Assembly (NCBI GenBank): GCA_963971575.1
Contig: OZ020616.1
Coordinates: 1,074,924 to 1,138,923, forward strand
Reading direction: 5' to 3'
Origin: Liopterus haemorrhoidalis
Taxonomy: Eukaryota; Arthropoda; Insecta; Coleoptera; Dytiscidae
DNA length: 64,000 bases
The notes under the pieces were generated by a model. It had not been told where the DNA came from. It did not search any database and saw only the letters and a program-made list of their open reading frames with translations. Positions 1 to 11,660 of the stretch are shown piece after piece. The position numbers were made by a program, and so were the translations under genes. The first letter of the stretch is position 1, and every line of letters begins with the position of its first letter.

Positions 1-100
1 TATGTACATATTTATTGATTATATAATAATATTCAGTCTTCTTTTGGACTGGATTTATAAATGATTTTGGTGGCACATTTAGACATATGTACATACAAGA

Positions 101-1113
101 GCACCTTACAAACTTAATTTGTTCCTGTACGCGGTTCGTATATTAAAAAGTATGTATCTAGAAACTCAATTTTCCATTATATCTTATGGGAAATCAATTA
201 ATCCGTTCCCAGATTAAAAAATCATAAAGAAAATCCAAAAATTAAAAAAAAAACTTTTCTGAATTAAATGAAGAAAATGCAAAGAAATGGAGAATGAGTG
301 CAAAGGAACATTTTTTCACTATAAGTATGCATTTTGTATACCATTACATATTAATTTTTATTTATAACATTTTCTGTTTTACATGATTAGTGTGAAAATC
401 ATCTTCCATTAAATTGTAAAAAAAACGGACAAATTTCTTGTGTCTGGTTTTGTGGCTCAGGAGTTTTCGATTTATTGCCTGTTAGTAGCCTGTTTCTAGT
501 ACAGTGGAACCTCGATATAACGGACCAATGCGGGCGAGGGGGTGTCCGATATAGCCGAATATCCGTTATATAAAAATAAATTTTCTGAATAAGCTATTTA
601 TTAACTATCAAAGAGAAATATATTATAAACGAAAGTTTACATTCTAATTACACTTTAAAATTGCACTTTATACGTCTTCAGATGATATGTCACTATACGC
701 CCGTTGAGGAAAGTCGTCAATGTTTGTTTTTGAACGTCCTGGTTTCGGTGACACTGGTTTGAAAAATGTATCAAATTTTGTTTGGATTTTTGAAGTTTTT
801 GTTTCTTAGTTATTAACTCTCTAAAATTGCGAATTTCCGCCCGCAACTCGGGTGATTCCCCGAGTGTGCAGTCACGTGCAGTTTACGATCGCTTACATGC
901 TGTCCGTTATATCCGAAGTCCGTTGTATCGAGGTCCGTTATATCGAGGTTTCACTGTACTGGGGAAAAAAGTTTAAAAAAGTACAATGCAAACAGGCTTT
1001 TATTCATTTGAAAAGAAAAACGATTCGTATCTAGGGATCAAAATCGGATATGAAAATAGTTTGTATCTCGAAAAGTTCGTATATGGAGAGATTTGTAAGT
1101 CGAGGTACCACTG
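101..1113. mobile_element. Decayed pogo/Tigger-like element, split by a nested copy
   Basis: The right end reads AAGTCGAGGTACCACTGTA. The left part (about 101-230) carries the matching subterminal sequence, a run ending near TGTTCCTGTACGCGGTTCGTA. This is the layout of pogo/Tigger-type non-autonomous elements (recognition from memory). The extreme left terminus has decayed. A second element (502-956) sits inside. No transposase frame of this copy survives. Confidence 0.5.
502..956. mobile_element. Nested pogo/Tigger-like MITE with TA target duplication
   Basis: It starts CAGTGGAACCTCGATATAAC and ends with the inverted form TATCGAGGTTTCACTG. TA dinucleotides flank it at 500-501 and 957-958, as expected for this superfamily. 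A minus-strand frame at 655-846 may be a scrap of transposase C-terminus but is too short to identify. Length 455 bp, so non-autonomous. Confidence 0.75.
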
Positions 1114-2411
1114 TATTAGCAAATTTACTTAGCCATAACTAGTATTCGGTTAAAATGTTAAAATATTTAAATTGCAACTATCTAAATCAAAAGAATATGT
1201 TTGGAATAAGATTGCGAACACCTAAACTCCCCTCTTCGGTACGCCAGTGCATATTCTAAAAAAGGGCGCAGTTTGGCGGGTTTGCCCCGGGCGCCAAAAG
1301 AGTTAGTATCGGCTCTGCCGATAAGTAAAGACACTATCTTTGCACTGAGGTAAGAATACTCGAATTTAAACTGAAAATGCTAATCATATAGTTTGCCAAT
1401 AAAAAACCTGACACGTAAAATCAACACGAATGATAATCCCCAAGAAGACAGTGATGAATTATCCAGAATTTGTTTATATAAATGCATAAGCTCATGTAAA
1501 TATTTGAAATAAATAATATCTATATTTATTTTTGGAGGATGGGTTACATATTTGAGGGATTAGCTATTTACTGTACATATCTAAGAATTTCATATTAAAT
1601 CAATAATTATTTTTAAGTTTATAAACCTAGGAGTGGCTTTCCAATGACAAATATTTTTCAACAAATATTTCTATTGAAGATTACCGAATTTTATGACCGA
1701 AAATAACTAATGATAAAAAAGAAAACATTAAATTTTGAACCCTACCATCTTCTTCAGCCCATAAACGTCACACAGTAGTCTTACCGAGCTGTAGTTTTCA
1801 CTACCGTACTGCTACTGTATATTGGGCACGGGCTTGTCACTCCGTAGAGTGAAGTTTTTAGCCCTATCATAAGGATGATAAAAACAGATAGGGTTCATCG
1901 CTTATAATATCGTTATGACGTTATTGAATCTTTACGAAACCTGTACGGAGATCAGAGGAAGCGGCGGTGAAAGGCAGAAGCGACAGTGGGCACAGACCCA
2001 GGGCGCCAGCTCTTAGAGGCGCCAAAACAAACGCTTAAATATACATATTCTAAGTTTTTATTAAGTTTTTCTATTTTTATTTAGATCAAAAATATAAATT
2101 TTCCTTTCTATATCAGTCTCGTACATATTAAATACAAAATTGAATTTAAATATGTACACATTTATTGATTATATAATAATATTCAGTCTTCTTTTGGACT
2201 TCTGCAAAATATATAAAGCATCATATATGCATATATTTGTATATAAATAACAAAGAAAATCCATTTTTCAATCTTCTGACTTGTTTGAAGACGGTGTTTC
2301 GGAGATAGTTTTTTAAATAATTTAACGTAGAAAATAATCGTTCAGCAATACGTTGTTTACTGGCAACGTTACTAATATTTTTAACAGCTTTCATAAAAAT
2401 ATATTTGATTA

Positions 2412-2672
2412 AGGCCCGGTTTTTCCACCTTCAGATAAACTTCCAGGTAACTGTCTGACAGATAAGGTTATTTGTAACTTCATCTGCTGAGTAAATGTCA
2501 TCTCTTTTTTCTATACAAATGTATCTATCGGATAGTTATCTAACGAATAATGAGACTGACGTATTGGATTCACTGGCTGGTATTGACATTTATTCAGCAG
2601 ATGAAGTTACAAATAACCTTATCTGTCAGATAGTTACCTGGAACTTTATCTGAAGGTGGAAAGACCGGGCCT
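2412..2672. mobile_element. Foldback MITE, AGGCCCGGT family, copy 1
   Basis: Arms of about 90 bases are inverted copies of each other. The left arm begins AGGCCCGGTTTTTCCACC and the right arm ends GGTGGAAAGACCGGGCCT. The internal loop is about 80 bases. No coding capacity. A decayed second copy lies near 8113-8350. Confidence 0.8.
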
Positions 2673-3053
2673 AAATTTCTTACAAATCTGAAAACATCTA
2701 TTGATTTTGGTTACACATTTAGACACACAATGGCACCTTGACTGAACAAATTTAATTTGTTCCTGTCCATCAGTAGACTGATCTACTGATGATGTTCACG
2801 TGGTGCCCGAAATGTACAACTAGAATAAAAATAAATTTTTAAAGAAAAGATCTATTTTTTTCTTAATTTCAAACCCTTCAATTTCAACAATTTAATATTT
2901 TTACTTATTCAGTATTTTGTTATATCTCTAATAATAAAGAAAATAATCGAGATATATAATCGTGTAGCAATACTGTAGCTGCAAACGTTAAATCGTCTGT
3001 ACCTGCTACTTGACCGCTAAGCAAGGGCACGGACGTGAGTTCAATTCGTGCTT

Positions 3054-3620
3054 ATAGACCGGGAGCTCATGACATTTTTGGTCTCCGATTTCATACAGCA
3101 TGCCTTTTGGAGGAAAGAATATTTACCCTGTGACAACAAAAAAGAGATGGTACTAAACCCCTGCACGCTTTCCGGTTATAGGGAAAATTGCATTTCCACT
3201 TGCACAAAATTTTTGTGTTTTTCTCTGATTTAATATTGCTTGCCCTTTTGTCAAAAGAAAGTTATAACAAAAAAGTCTTTTAATTATAGGCATGCTGTAT
3301 GAAAACGCGGAAAATCATATTTTTTTATTACAAGATCACATGACCGTTTGAGCCCTTTTGGACCCTCCGAATCGCATGCATATATTTAAAAGACTTTAAA
3401 TTTGTTATAACTTTCTTTTGACAAAAGGGCAAGCAATATTAAATCATAAAAAGCACAAAAATTTTGTGTTTAAGTGGAAATGCAATTTTCCCTATAACCG
3501 GAAAGCGTGCAGGGGTTTAGTACCATCCCTTTTTTGTTGTCACAGGGTAAATATTCTCTCCTCCAAAAGGCATGCTGTATAAAATCGGAGACCAAAAACT
3601 GTCATGAGCTCCCGGTCTAT
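3054..3620. mobile_element. Foldback element with about 230-base inverted arms
   Basis: The left arm (about 3054-3282) and right arm (about 3387-3620) are inverted copies, from TAGACCGGGAGCTCATGAC to GTCATGAGCTCCCGGTCTA. A unique centre of roughly 100 bases separates them. The short frame in the left arm is mirrored in the right arm, so it is structural rather than a gene. The arms are still near-identical, with a few substitutions. Confidence 0.85.
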
Positions 3621-4910
3621 TACGTCGAATAATTTGTGTAAAAATATTTATACAAATTACAGGTTCTGCTTAGCCGTTCGCAACCGGCTATAAACTATAC
3701 GTGCATTTCTGTGTACGCTAAAAATGGACGTAATACTGACCATATTACTCCTGAATGTACATAGATTGAAAACATGGTCACGAAACCTGGAAACAGGAGG
3801 TCTTGGCTCATTTCGGGCTGTCGCGCCAATGATGATGATGATATAATCGTAAGACTTATGTGAGTGAGGCAATAAACCAACACGACTGACCGTGCCCAAA
3901 GCAGAAAAAAATTAGCCGTAGCCTTTATAAATCGAGCTTTTCTTTCATAAGTAAATGCTTTTACCATCGAAATATTTTTTCTTCGTACATCTTTAGGGGT
4001 TACGACGATATTTAACAACAAACAATGTTAAATACAGACGTTTTTCTCCAGGAAGAACTACATGAGTTTGGGGTGAATTAGGTATTATAACTAAAAAAAA
4101 TCTGGGGGGGGCTCCCATGTACCTGGATTCAACAATAACCGCAAACTGAATGTTCTAATTTTCGTCGAAAATGAAAATATATAAATGCTTATTGTGAATT
4201 ATCTATTGAGCTGGGATATATACCCTCGCAGACTTTTTTGTAGCAACCAGCTAATGTATATAATGTGAAATATATCTGAATAAATTAATAAATTTGAAGA
4301 CTTACCTGTTTTTGTATGTGGTGTATTCTCTGTCTCAGAGCGAACTAAATCAGTCGAAGTTGTTAAAAAGATAAATAGTAGGTGCTTCTTATCTGTGGCA
4401 ATCCGTGCTCCTGATAACATTGTTAAATCCACTCTCCACACACCTCACAAAACCAAATCTCACGTTTTTATTCCTAATTTTTTTACCTAGATGTTGTCGC
4501 GTAATTCTTGATAATACTTATCAGTTCCTGTGCCCTTTTAGAGGACATAGGTCCTATATTCTCTGGATACTTATAGATAATGATTCTTTTTACTGTATTT
4601 TTTATAACTGTTTACTGATATAAAAATGACAAAAATATTTATGCATTTAAATACTCAAATAAATATTTGTTAAGCAGTATTTCGACGCGATAACATATCG
4701 TGTTGTGTTATCGGCAGGGTTTTGTTGTCAAAATATGAATTTTAATGCATAAAGGCTCAATTACAGTGAGCCAATTTAGTAATTACTCGCTTGTGAATTT
4801 ACTCGTTGTTACCAAACTCGCTTAGTGTAATAACGCTGCCTAGTTAACTCGCCACTCACTTGTTTTGTTGTAATTGATGTAGAGTACTTATTTTTTTATG
4901 CAATTTTTTT
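3621..4910. other. No gene seen
   Basis: AT-rich filler with short, unrelated frames on both strands. A weak inverted pair (CAATTACA at 4749 and TGTAATTG near 4874) may bound a small decayed MITE. No splice structure or conserved protein is recognisable. Confidence 0.4.
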
Positions 4911-6473
4911 ATCCGTCAGTGATGAATCTCGTGAACGTCGACCAAAATCGGTTGTGATTCAAAAAATCATCGATGCTGTTCGCAAAATGAAGGTTTTCGT
5001 TGGATGATTTTAGTAAAGGCTTAACTCAACAACAATGCATAGATTCGTTTCGTTCAACTTTTGATAATGAAGCACCATCAGAAAAGACTGTATACAATTG
5101 GTTTGCAGAATTTCGTCGTGGTCGTTCGTCCGTCAGTGATGAATCTCGTGCAGATTGACCAAAATTGGTTGTGATTCAAAAAAATATCGATGCTGTGCGC
5201 AAAATGATTGAAGTAGATCGGCATGTGACTTACCGTGAGATAGAGGCATCCTTTGGCATATCGCAGACTGCAATACATTCGATTTTGCATGAAAATTTAG
5301 CTGTGAAAAACGTCTATTCCCGATGGATTCCTCATAATTTGAACGAAATTTAAAAAAAGCGCCTGTTGATTGGTGTAAGGGAATGCTAAAAAAATTCAAC
5401 CTAGGCACTGCAAAATCCGTATACAACATCGTTACAGGTGACGAAACTTGGATTTATTCATATGAACCGGAAACTAAGCAACAATCCACTGTTTGGGTCT
5501 TCCAAGATAAACCGAAACCCGCAAAAGTTGTTCGTTCACGAAGCACTTCCAAGAAAATGATGGCTTGTTATTTCGGTTGTACTGGACATGTCGCAACCAT
5601 TCCTTTAGACCACTGGTAGTCCGTAGAAAAAATTTAGTGGTCCGCGAAAGTTTTTGTATTTGTTTTTTGCAATTTTTACGTTATTTTTATATACATTTTT
5701 TATGTAAATAATGTATATTTTATTTATTATCTGTAAACTTTCTGTAATTTTTTACTAATTAAATAAATGTATTTAGTATCACATTAAATATATTTGTTTT
5801 CTTGCAAAAAATGAACCAACATTTATTATTAGTGGTCCGCGTTAGAAAATTATATATTTTACTGGTCCGCGGTGCGTTTTTGGTTGAGAAACACTGCTTT
5901 AGAGGATCGGAGAACAGTTAATGCTGAATGGTATACAACAGTTTGTTTACCAAAAGTCATCGACAAAATCAGGAAAAACAACCAGAAACGTCGCATCATT
6001 CTTCATGACAATGCAAACTCCCATACAGCACGTTAAACAATTAATTATTTGAAGGAGAAAAACATCGAATTAATGTGGACACCTTTATTTTGGACGTTTG
6101 CCATTGCTGATAGTACTAGGCTAGAATAGTACAATATAATGAGTATTAGTATCAAAGAGATATAATACTTTATGAGTATATAAAATATATTCATTAATAT
6201 TGGACCATTGCAAAATAATTTCAAAGATATTATCGAATTATGTCTTATTGCCCGTATTGACCTGATTTATCCCCTAACGATTCTTTTTTGTTTCCCAATG
6301 TCAAACAAAAAATGTGTGGACAGCGATTTTCATTACCTCAAGAAGCTGTTGAAGCCTTCGAAAACCATGTTTTTGAGATACCAACTTCGGAGTGGAAAAA
6401 ATGTTTCGAGATTTGGTTTGAACACATGCAAAAGTGTATAAATCTTAAAGGCGAATATTTTGAAAAGCAATAA
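4911..6473 (+). pseudogene. Broken mariner transposase (DD34D type)
   Basis: Translation in shifting plus-strand frames gives a mariner transposase. An N-terminal helix-turn-helix segment (QQQCIDSF then KTVYNWFAEF) lies near 5030-5140. The first catalytic Asp is in VTGDETWIYSY (about 5433-5465), the second in ILHDNANSHTA (about 5998-6030) and the third in PDLSPND (about 6258-6280). The C-terminus ends GEYFEKQ and a stop at 6471-6473. Stops and frameshifts interrupt it. About 80 bases at 4911-4990 duplicate 5135-5210. A hAT MITE (5611-5896) and a further insertion near 6110-6205 split the frame. It cannot encode an active enzyme. Confidence 0.85.
5611..5896. mobile_element. hAT-like MITE inside the mariner pseudogene
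   Basis: It begins CACTGGTAGTCCG and ends GGTTGAGAAACACTG. The flanks CTTTAGAC (5603-5610) and CTTTAGAG (5897-5904) are an 8-base target duplication with one mismatch, as hAT elements make. Removing it restores the mariner frame context, so it inserted after the mariner. No coding capacity. Confidence 0.8.
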
Positions 6474-8112
6474 AACAATTTGTTCCAAAAAAATTTGTTC
6501 TTTCTTAGTTTTTGTAAAAACTTAAAAGGTAGCCCTCATACATGCAATGTAATTGTGACTTCCGTTTTCCATGTAATCTTTAATTTTCATTATTTTTCTT
6601 TCCTTTTTCATTCCAATGAACTTTGGAAGGATGATCTAATTGTGATTGATATTGCAAAATCCTATCCTATCTGTGATTGTGAATGACTTTTGATATGTAA
6701 GTAGACAATAGTAATACGTAGTGCCCTGACTTTTTCAGATAAGCTCCCATTTTCAAATTCTTCAGATTAGATTTAATCTATCACCCACATCTTTGTTGCA
6801 TTTTTATATATTTCAACATATAGGTTACAAAATTACAAGATAAACACTTATGACTAAATGTGACACAAAAAATTAAGATAAACTCTGTAAGCGGGAAACG
6901 AGAAAAAAAAACGTGATCTAGCGCAGTGTTTCTCAACCTTTTCTGGCATGGGACCCCCCAAAATAACTTAAATATTGTCTGTGGCTCCCCTATATATATG
7001 TATATATGTGTGTGTATATATATGAAGCCTATATATATATATATATATGCTTACTATAATTATGAAACTCTAAACCGGGAAAAGAACGGGAGCTAGGGCA
7101 AAGGAAAAAATGTAACCACAAAAAATTGTTTTATTATTAAGTCTTACAAAAGAAATATGCAGATGGTCTGCTGCAGCAGAAAGTTAATTATTTTATTTAT
7201 TGTACCAGTACAACAAATATTTTTAAGAGTAGGTTCTAACTTATAAATTGTTGTTGCTATACCAATATAATTCAATATTCATTTAGTCAATAATCGGGAT
7301 TTATGAAAATGATTTAAAAAATAGTTTTGTTTCTCTAGTTATAGCCGATAGTGTATGCATGTATGCGTCTATATTGTCTATAGATGCACATTCTACATAA
7401 CAATGATTTACATTATAAAATTAACAAAATTTTCTACAAATACCTTTCCAGTCACTCTAATTTTGGTCTGCATGAAGTCCAAACACCAAAGTCCACACTA
7501 TAACATACTATTTCAAGTATTTTCTGCACTTTTATCACTTAAAAATAACTAAAAACGTCAGAAAAAAATGAAGACGCCACTTGCAAAAATCACGTATTAC
7601 TACATATCAAGATGGTTAATCCTGATAAAGCTCATTAAGGAATATAGTCATTAACAATTAATAAATAAGGAACAGAATTGCTTAAAATAATTCTTTATGA
7701 GAATAAACACATATATTAATATTTTATCAATATTATACAGGTGGTTGAAATTGAACTACCGGGCCCAATACACTATTTTTTTATTATTGAAGATGAGGTA
7801 TAACGTTAAATTTGGAAGTTACTTGGTACTACATGATCTAAAATAGTTTATATTTTGTTACTTTGTATCTTTATATAAATATTTATACATTTTGATTGAG
7901 GATTTATTAAAATTTCAGAGCTATAGCGTTGGAGACACGGCCTATATGGTAAAATGGGAGGACAGAGGTGATAATAGGATGACTTTTGGGCTATCAATGA
8001 TATTTCTGAGCTCTCAGAAAGGGATGAAAATTACTATTACTATATACAGGTTAATTTATTTATTTACGGGTTCATTTGGAGGGCTAAGGTGTCCCCCCCG
8101 GGCATTATGACC

Positions 8113-8350
8113 TTAAGGCCCGGTATTTTCACCTTCGTTTAAACCACTAGGTAACTATCCGACAGATAATGTTATCTGGAACTTTATCTTCTGAATAAAT
8201 GTCATTACCAAGCAGTGAATTCAATACATCAGTCTCATTATCCGTTAGATAACTATCCGATAGATACATTTGTATTGAAAGACGGGATGACATTTATTCA
8301 GCACAGAAAGTATCATATATCCTTATCTGTCAGATAGTTACCTGGAGCAT
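8113..8350. mobile_element. Foldback MITE, AGGCCCGGT family, copy 2 (decayed)
   Basis: The left end AAGGCCCGGTATTTTCACC and an internal inverted pair around TGTCATT match the copy at 2412-2672. The right arm decays near 8340 and runs into sequence before the TA microsatellite. No coding content. Confidence 0.6.
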
Positions 8351-8373
8351 TGTTTCCCAACTGCCGGTCCTGT

Positions 8374-8375
8374 AG

Positions 8376-8406
<31 letters not shown>

Positions 8407-8440
8407 AAGAGAGAAAAGGGGGGGGGGAGCGAGGGAGAGA
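8374..8440. repeat. Compound TA / GA / G simple repeat
   Basis: About 20 bases of alternating TA run into GA-rich sequence and then a run of ten G residues. Microsatellite only. Confidence 0.9.
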
Positions 8441-8554
8441 TCTCAAGGTGTATCAAGATAGAGGAAACACGATTTTTCTCGAAAAGACGATGTGTGAGCA
8501 AGTTGGGAAAAAAATTTGGTGACCAGAGTTTACCCAAATAATTGGATGGTAGTA

Positions 8555-8850
8555 TTTAAATTTTCAGAATAAACCGGAAGTACAGGATATCAAGGACATC
8601 TTCGATTTTTTATATAGGAACGTATGGCGTGTTGGGTATAATTGGATAAAACTTTTGAAAAAAAAAACAACTTTTACATAAACATGTTTTTAATATCTGT
8701 TACGATTGCCTATACTTTGCAAGTATTTTTATTTACAAGTGTTCCATTGTTCCAAGTTGCTTTCCATTTTGAACACTTTCGCATCCTTACTCTTTAGCTA
8801 ACAGTAGCTCGGAGCATAACAAAAAATATTGCAAGTTCAAGTCGTACCTA
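8555..8850 (+). repeat. Dispersed repeat, copy 1 of 3
   Basis: Shares blocks with 11355-11660, including AAACCGGAAGTAC, ATAGGAACGT and CACTTTCGCATCCTTACTCTT. A third, inverted copy lies at about 59545-59660, just upstream of MSH2. The class of element is not recognisable. Confidence 0.6.
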
Positions 8851-9198
8851 CTTAAAAGTACTTGAAGTACCTCCAACGCGAACCGTTGTAATTAGTTTAA
8901 ATTAGTTGTCAAAATAAGTATAATTTATTTTATTTAAGTTTAAAAGGTATATTTTAATGAATATAAATGTCATATATTTATGAATATATCTTGCAAAATT
9001 GAGCGTTTTTCTATTATAATTTCATGCTTCGATTTTATATGACTTCGCGGCCCCCCGACGAAGCTTTCGCGGCCCCCCGGTTGAGAAACGCTGGTCTACG
9101 GGACAAAAAAGTTTGGGAAACTATGAGATAGACGAACACACTGGTTATACGCTGCAAAAACCAGCGCAATGCCGAATATCACATTTAATTATATTCTA

Positions 9199-9204
9199 TT
9201 TATT
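9199..9204 (-). promoter_or_regulatory. Candidate polyadenylation signal for the enoyl-CoA hydratase gene
   Basis: AATAAA on the minus strand, about 36 bases past the stop codon at 9240-9242. The position suits a short 3' UTR, but AT richness makes chance matches common. Confidence 0.4.
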
Positions 9205-9239
9205 TTAATTATATTTTAACTTATTTTAAATATTAACAT

Positions 9240-9698
9240 TTATTTATTAGTAAATATTGGTGTTCTTTTTTCAACGAATGCTTTCATTCCTTCTTCTCTA
9301 TCTTTCGTTGCAAAAGTTGAATGAAACAATCTCTTTTCAAACTGCAAACCTTGTCGTAAATTTGTCTCATAGGAACTATTAACGCTTTCCTTGCACAATC
9401 CAACAATCAGTGGTGAATAACCACTTATTTTCTCCGCCAACTTCAATGTTTCAGACAATAGATCTTTTGGTGAAAACACTTTACTTATAAGACCTATTTT
9501 TTCAGCTTCATCGGCTGTTATTAAGTTGCCAGTTAAAAGGGTTTCCATGGCTTTTGATTTGCCAATTATTCTGGCGAGACGTTGAGTACCACCAGAACTT
9601 GGTATTGTTCCTAAAACGAGTTCTGGAAGACCGAATTTGGCGGTGTTGCCAGCGTAGATTATGTCACACATCATTGCCAATTCAAAACCGCCACCCAA
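9240..9698 (-). CDS. ECHS1: Enoyl-CoA hydratase last exon
   Basis: Preceded by acceptor CTTTTTTCAG. Encodes the active-site half ([12 protein letters not shown], then [11 protein letters not shown]) and the C-terminal helix, ending at TAA 9240-9242. 152 codons plus stop, without interruptions. Confidence 0.85.
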   Translation of the reverse strand: MGGGFELAMMCDIIYAGNTAKFGLPELVLGTIPSSGGTQRLARIIGKSKAMETLLTGNLITADEAEKIGLISKVFSPKDLLSETLKLAEKISGYSPLIVGLCKESVNSSYETNLRQGLQFEKRLFHSTFATKDREEGMKAFVEKRTPIFTNK

Positions 9699-10714
9699 CT
9701 GAAAAAAGACAATATACAGTGAGTGGCCAAATTATTAGGGACGGTGCGGATTTTTTGTAATTTTCAAATGAATTTAATGAGGAAATAAGTTGCTTTGGAT
9801 CTCGTATTTATTTTTATTCATTAGAGTATTTTATTTAGAATATAAAACGACATAATTGCTTATTCATAATAATTTATTTTTGTATAAAAAGGGTTAATTT
9901 AACAAATTAAGTAAAATCTTAATATTTTGTAATGTCACCCTTTGCTGCGATTGCGGCTTCTAAGCGTTTGGGCATGCTTTCTATGCAGACTTTTGCGTTG
10001 TGTCGGAGATTGGGGTAGTGATGCCACTCTCTGATAAGGGTTTCTATAAATTACCGCTTGGTGGTGATGATTTCTTTGGCGATCTCCCGCTTTTTAAAAT
10101 AATAATGATACCAGCAACAAGAATATAGAAGAAAAATGATTTAAAAACAATTTATTTTGTCACAAAATGCATTTAAACTTGAAAATTACAAAGGGGGGGG
10201 GTGCTGTCCCTAATAATTTGGCCACCTACTGTATAATATGTTGAACAGAATAAACCATATTATTGAGATACGAGACACTTCCGTAATGCGATTCCGTTAC
10301 TGTTCAATCGACAAACGCGCCTATAAGTGTTTACTTTAAAAAAAATCTTTTTTTGTGAGGCCATTAATTTATTGGGCCCTTGCTGACTTACAGCGTATCC
10401 ATTGACAGCTGCTATAATTGGTTTTCTGCAGCTGGTTACTCTAGATAATTCTGCCAAAAGGTTCTCCTTGATGTTTTGTGAGAAATTGCAGTGCTGAAGC
10501 TCTGTGAGATCTCCTCCTGCTGAAAATGCCTTCTCGTTTCCTGTCAGGATGATAACTCGGACAGAATCGTCTTCTTCAAATATCTTAAGAGCTTCATTGA
10601 TATTTTTTAATAAACCATGGTTCAGAACATTTAATTTAGGCCTATTAAATGTTATAATGGCTATATTTTTAGCAACTCCAGTTTTATCGGTCTTGAGGAA
10701 TTCAAATTTTCTTG
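9240..10714 (-). CDS. ECHS1: Short-chain enoyl-CoA hydratase, mitochondrial (ECHS1-like), 5' exon not found
   Basis: Crotonase-fold enzyme that hydrates trans-2-enoyl-CoA in mitochondrial fatty-acid beta-oxidation and branched-chain amino-acid breakdown. Two exons are clear: 10392-10714 and 9240-9698, joined in phase 0 to give [13 protein letters not shown]. The oxyanion-hole region AFSAGGDL and LGGG is present. Both catalytic glutamates of the family are kept, in GGGFEL and in [11 protein letters not shown]. The C-terminus ([17 protein letters not shown]) is typical of ECHS1. The exons give about 260 residues against a usual precursor of about 290. A first exon with the targeting peptide is therefore missing. 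The frame stays open upstream but has no ATG, and an acceptor (TTTTTTAG) precedes 10714. A different crotonase paralogue is possible. The intron hosts a Tc1 remnant. Confidence 0.8.
9717..10231 (-). mobile_element. Tc1-like element remnant in the hydratase intron
   Basis: The termini TGGCCAAATTATTAGGGAC and GTCCCTAATAATTTGGCCA are inverted. TA flanks lie at 9715-9716 and 10232-10233. The minus strand encodes only the transposase C-terminus, including [14 protein letters not shown] and a stop near 9915. Everything upstream of that is deleted, so the element is non-autonomous. Length about 515 bp. Confidence 0.85.
10392..10714 (-). CDS. ECHS1: Enoyl-CoA hydratase internal exon (earliest one identified)
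   Basis: Carries the N-terminal crotonase strands and the first oxyanion-hole segment ([12 protein letters not shown]), ending NGYA at donor GTAAGT (10386-10391). The acceptor requires one base from an upstream exon that I could not find. Confidence 0.75.
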
Positions 10715-11354
10715 CTAAAAAAGTAATACGATATATTACAATGAGATATAACACTATCAGACTAAGCTTTCACCCCATTTTTTCTCCATAATGCGACATG
10801 TGCGCAGTTATCTTTTGTAAGAACAAACTAAGAGGAAATTTTGTTTTTAACAGTTTGCACCTTTGAAACTGTATGTCATGTTGGTATTACAGAAAAATAA
10901 TTTAAAAAGTCAGATTATAAATATGTCTTTAAAAAAAATATCATTTGTCATTTTCCATTTTCAATAGTGACATCTTAATATTTTGTAAATATATTACTAA
11001 CCTAAAATAATACAAACATAACCCAAAACTGTAAACCCTTTTTTACAATATAACCAAGTTTCTAAAAGTCAGAAATACACTATAAAAATTACCAAAATAA
11101 CCAGATTTATGGTCTGTTTCAAATTAGAAAAAAGTAGATAGCGCTGCGAACCGAGTGCGATTTTCACTGGACAAATACAGTATAGCGGGATATTTAAAAT
11201 AAGTTACAACTAGGGCATGGGCGTAGTAACTGGGATTGCAAGTGATTTTTTTAATTAACCTGATCGCTATTTGCAAATTGACGGCTGCGTACTACTGTTA
11301 TCAATCATATTTCTTTCGATCATAGCGCCGTCACCGGTAATGTCACTTCTCAAT

Positions 11355-11660
11355 TGAAATTTTCCAGAACAAACCGGAAGTACTGGATATCTAGGACAAA
11401 TTTGATTTTTTAAATAGGAACGTGTGTTGGGGTATGTTTGGATAGAACTTTTGAAAAGAAACAACTTTTACTTAAACATTTTTTTAAATATTTTTTACGA
11501 TTTACGAAATTATGTACTCTATATTGAAAGTAAAATATTTTCATTCAGAAGTGTTCAGAGTACCTTCAATTTTGATTTAAACACTTTCGCATTCTTACTC
11601 TTGCGCTGTTTGTACTTCTGAGCATAATAAAAATAATAATAATAAAAAATATTTCACTTT
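11355..11660 (+). repeat. Dispersed repeat, copy 2 of 3
   Basis: Matches 8555-8850 over most of its length (CCGGAAGTACTGGATAT, ATAGGAACGTG, CACTTTCGCATTCTTACTCTT). Downstream it runs into an AAT microsatellite. No coding content. Confidence 0.6.

Larger units (their letters stand above)
1..2770 (+). repeat. Duplicated flanks, 1-128 versus 2151-2766
   Basis: Positions 1-50 recur almost unchanged at 2151-2200. Positions 61-128 recur in diverged form at 2699-2766. The second copy has about 500 extra bases between the two blocks, including the foldback MITE at 2412-2672. The simplest reading is two copies of one older repeat, the second opened by later insertions. No coding content is seen. Between them, 1114-2150 shows no gene, only AT-rich sequence with a few GC-rich patches. 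Confidence 0.6.
6924..9093. mobile_element. hAT-like termini bounding about 2.2 kb of composite repeats
   Basis: The left end CAGTGTTTCTCAACC (6924) and right end GGTTGAGAAACGCTG (to 9093) are inverted with one mismatch, typical of hAT. The 8-base flanks ATCTAGCG and GTCTACGG match only partly, so a single original element is likely but unproven. The interior has TA/TG microsatellites (6990-7050), a decayed foldback MITE, TA/GA/G tracts and a dispersed repeat. No transposase frame was found. Confidence 0.5.

Noticed and set aside
10784..10820. ATG at about 10800 (minus) followed by GTGAAA as the missing first exon of the hydratase
   Set aside because: The splice phase does not match the acceptor at 10714, and the peptide would be too short for a targeting sequence.
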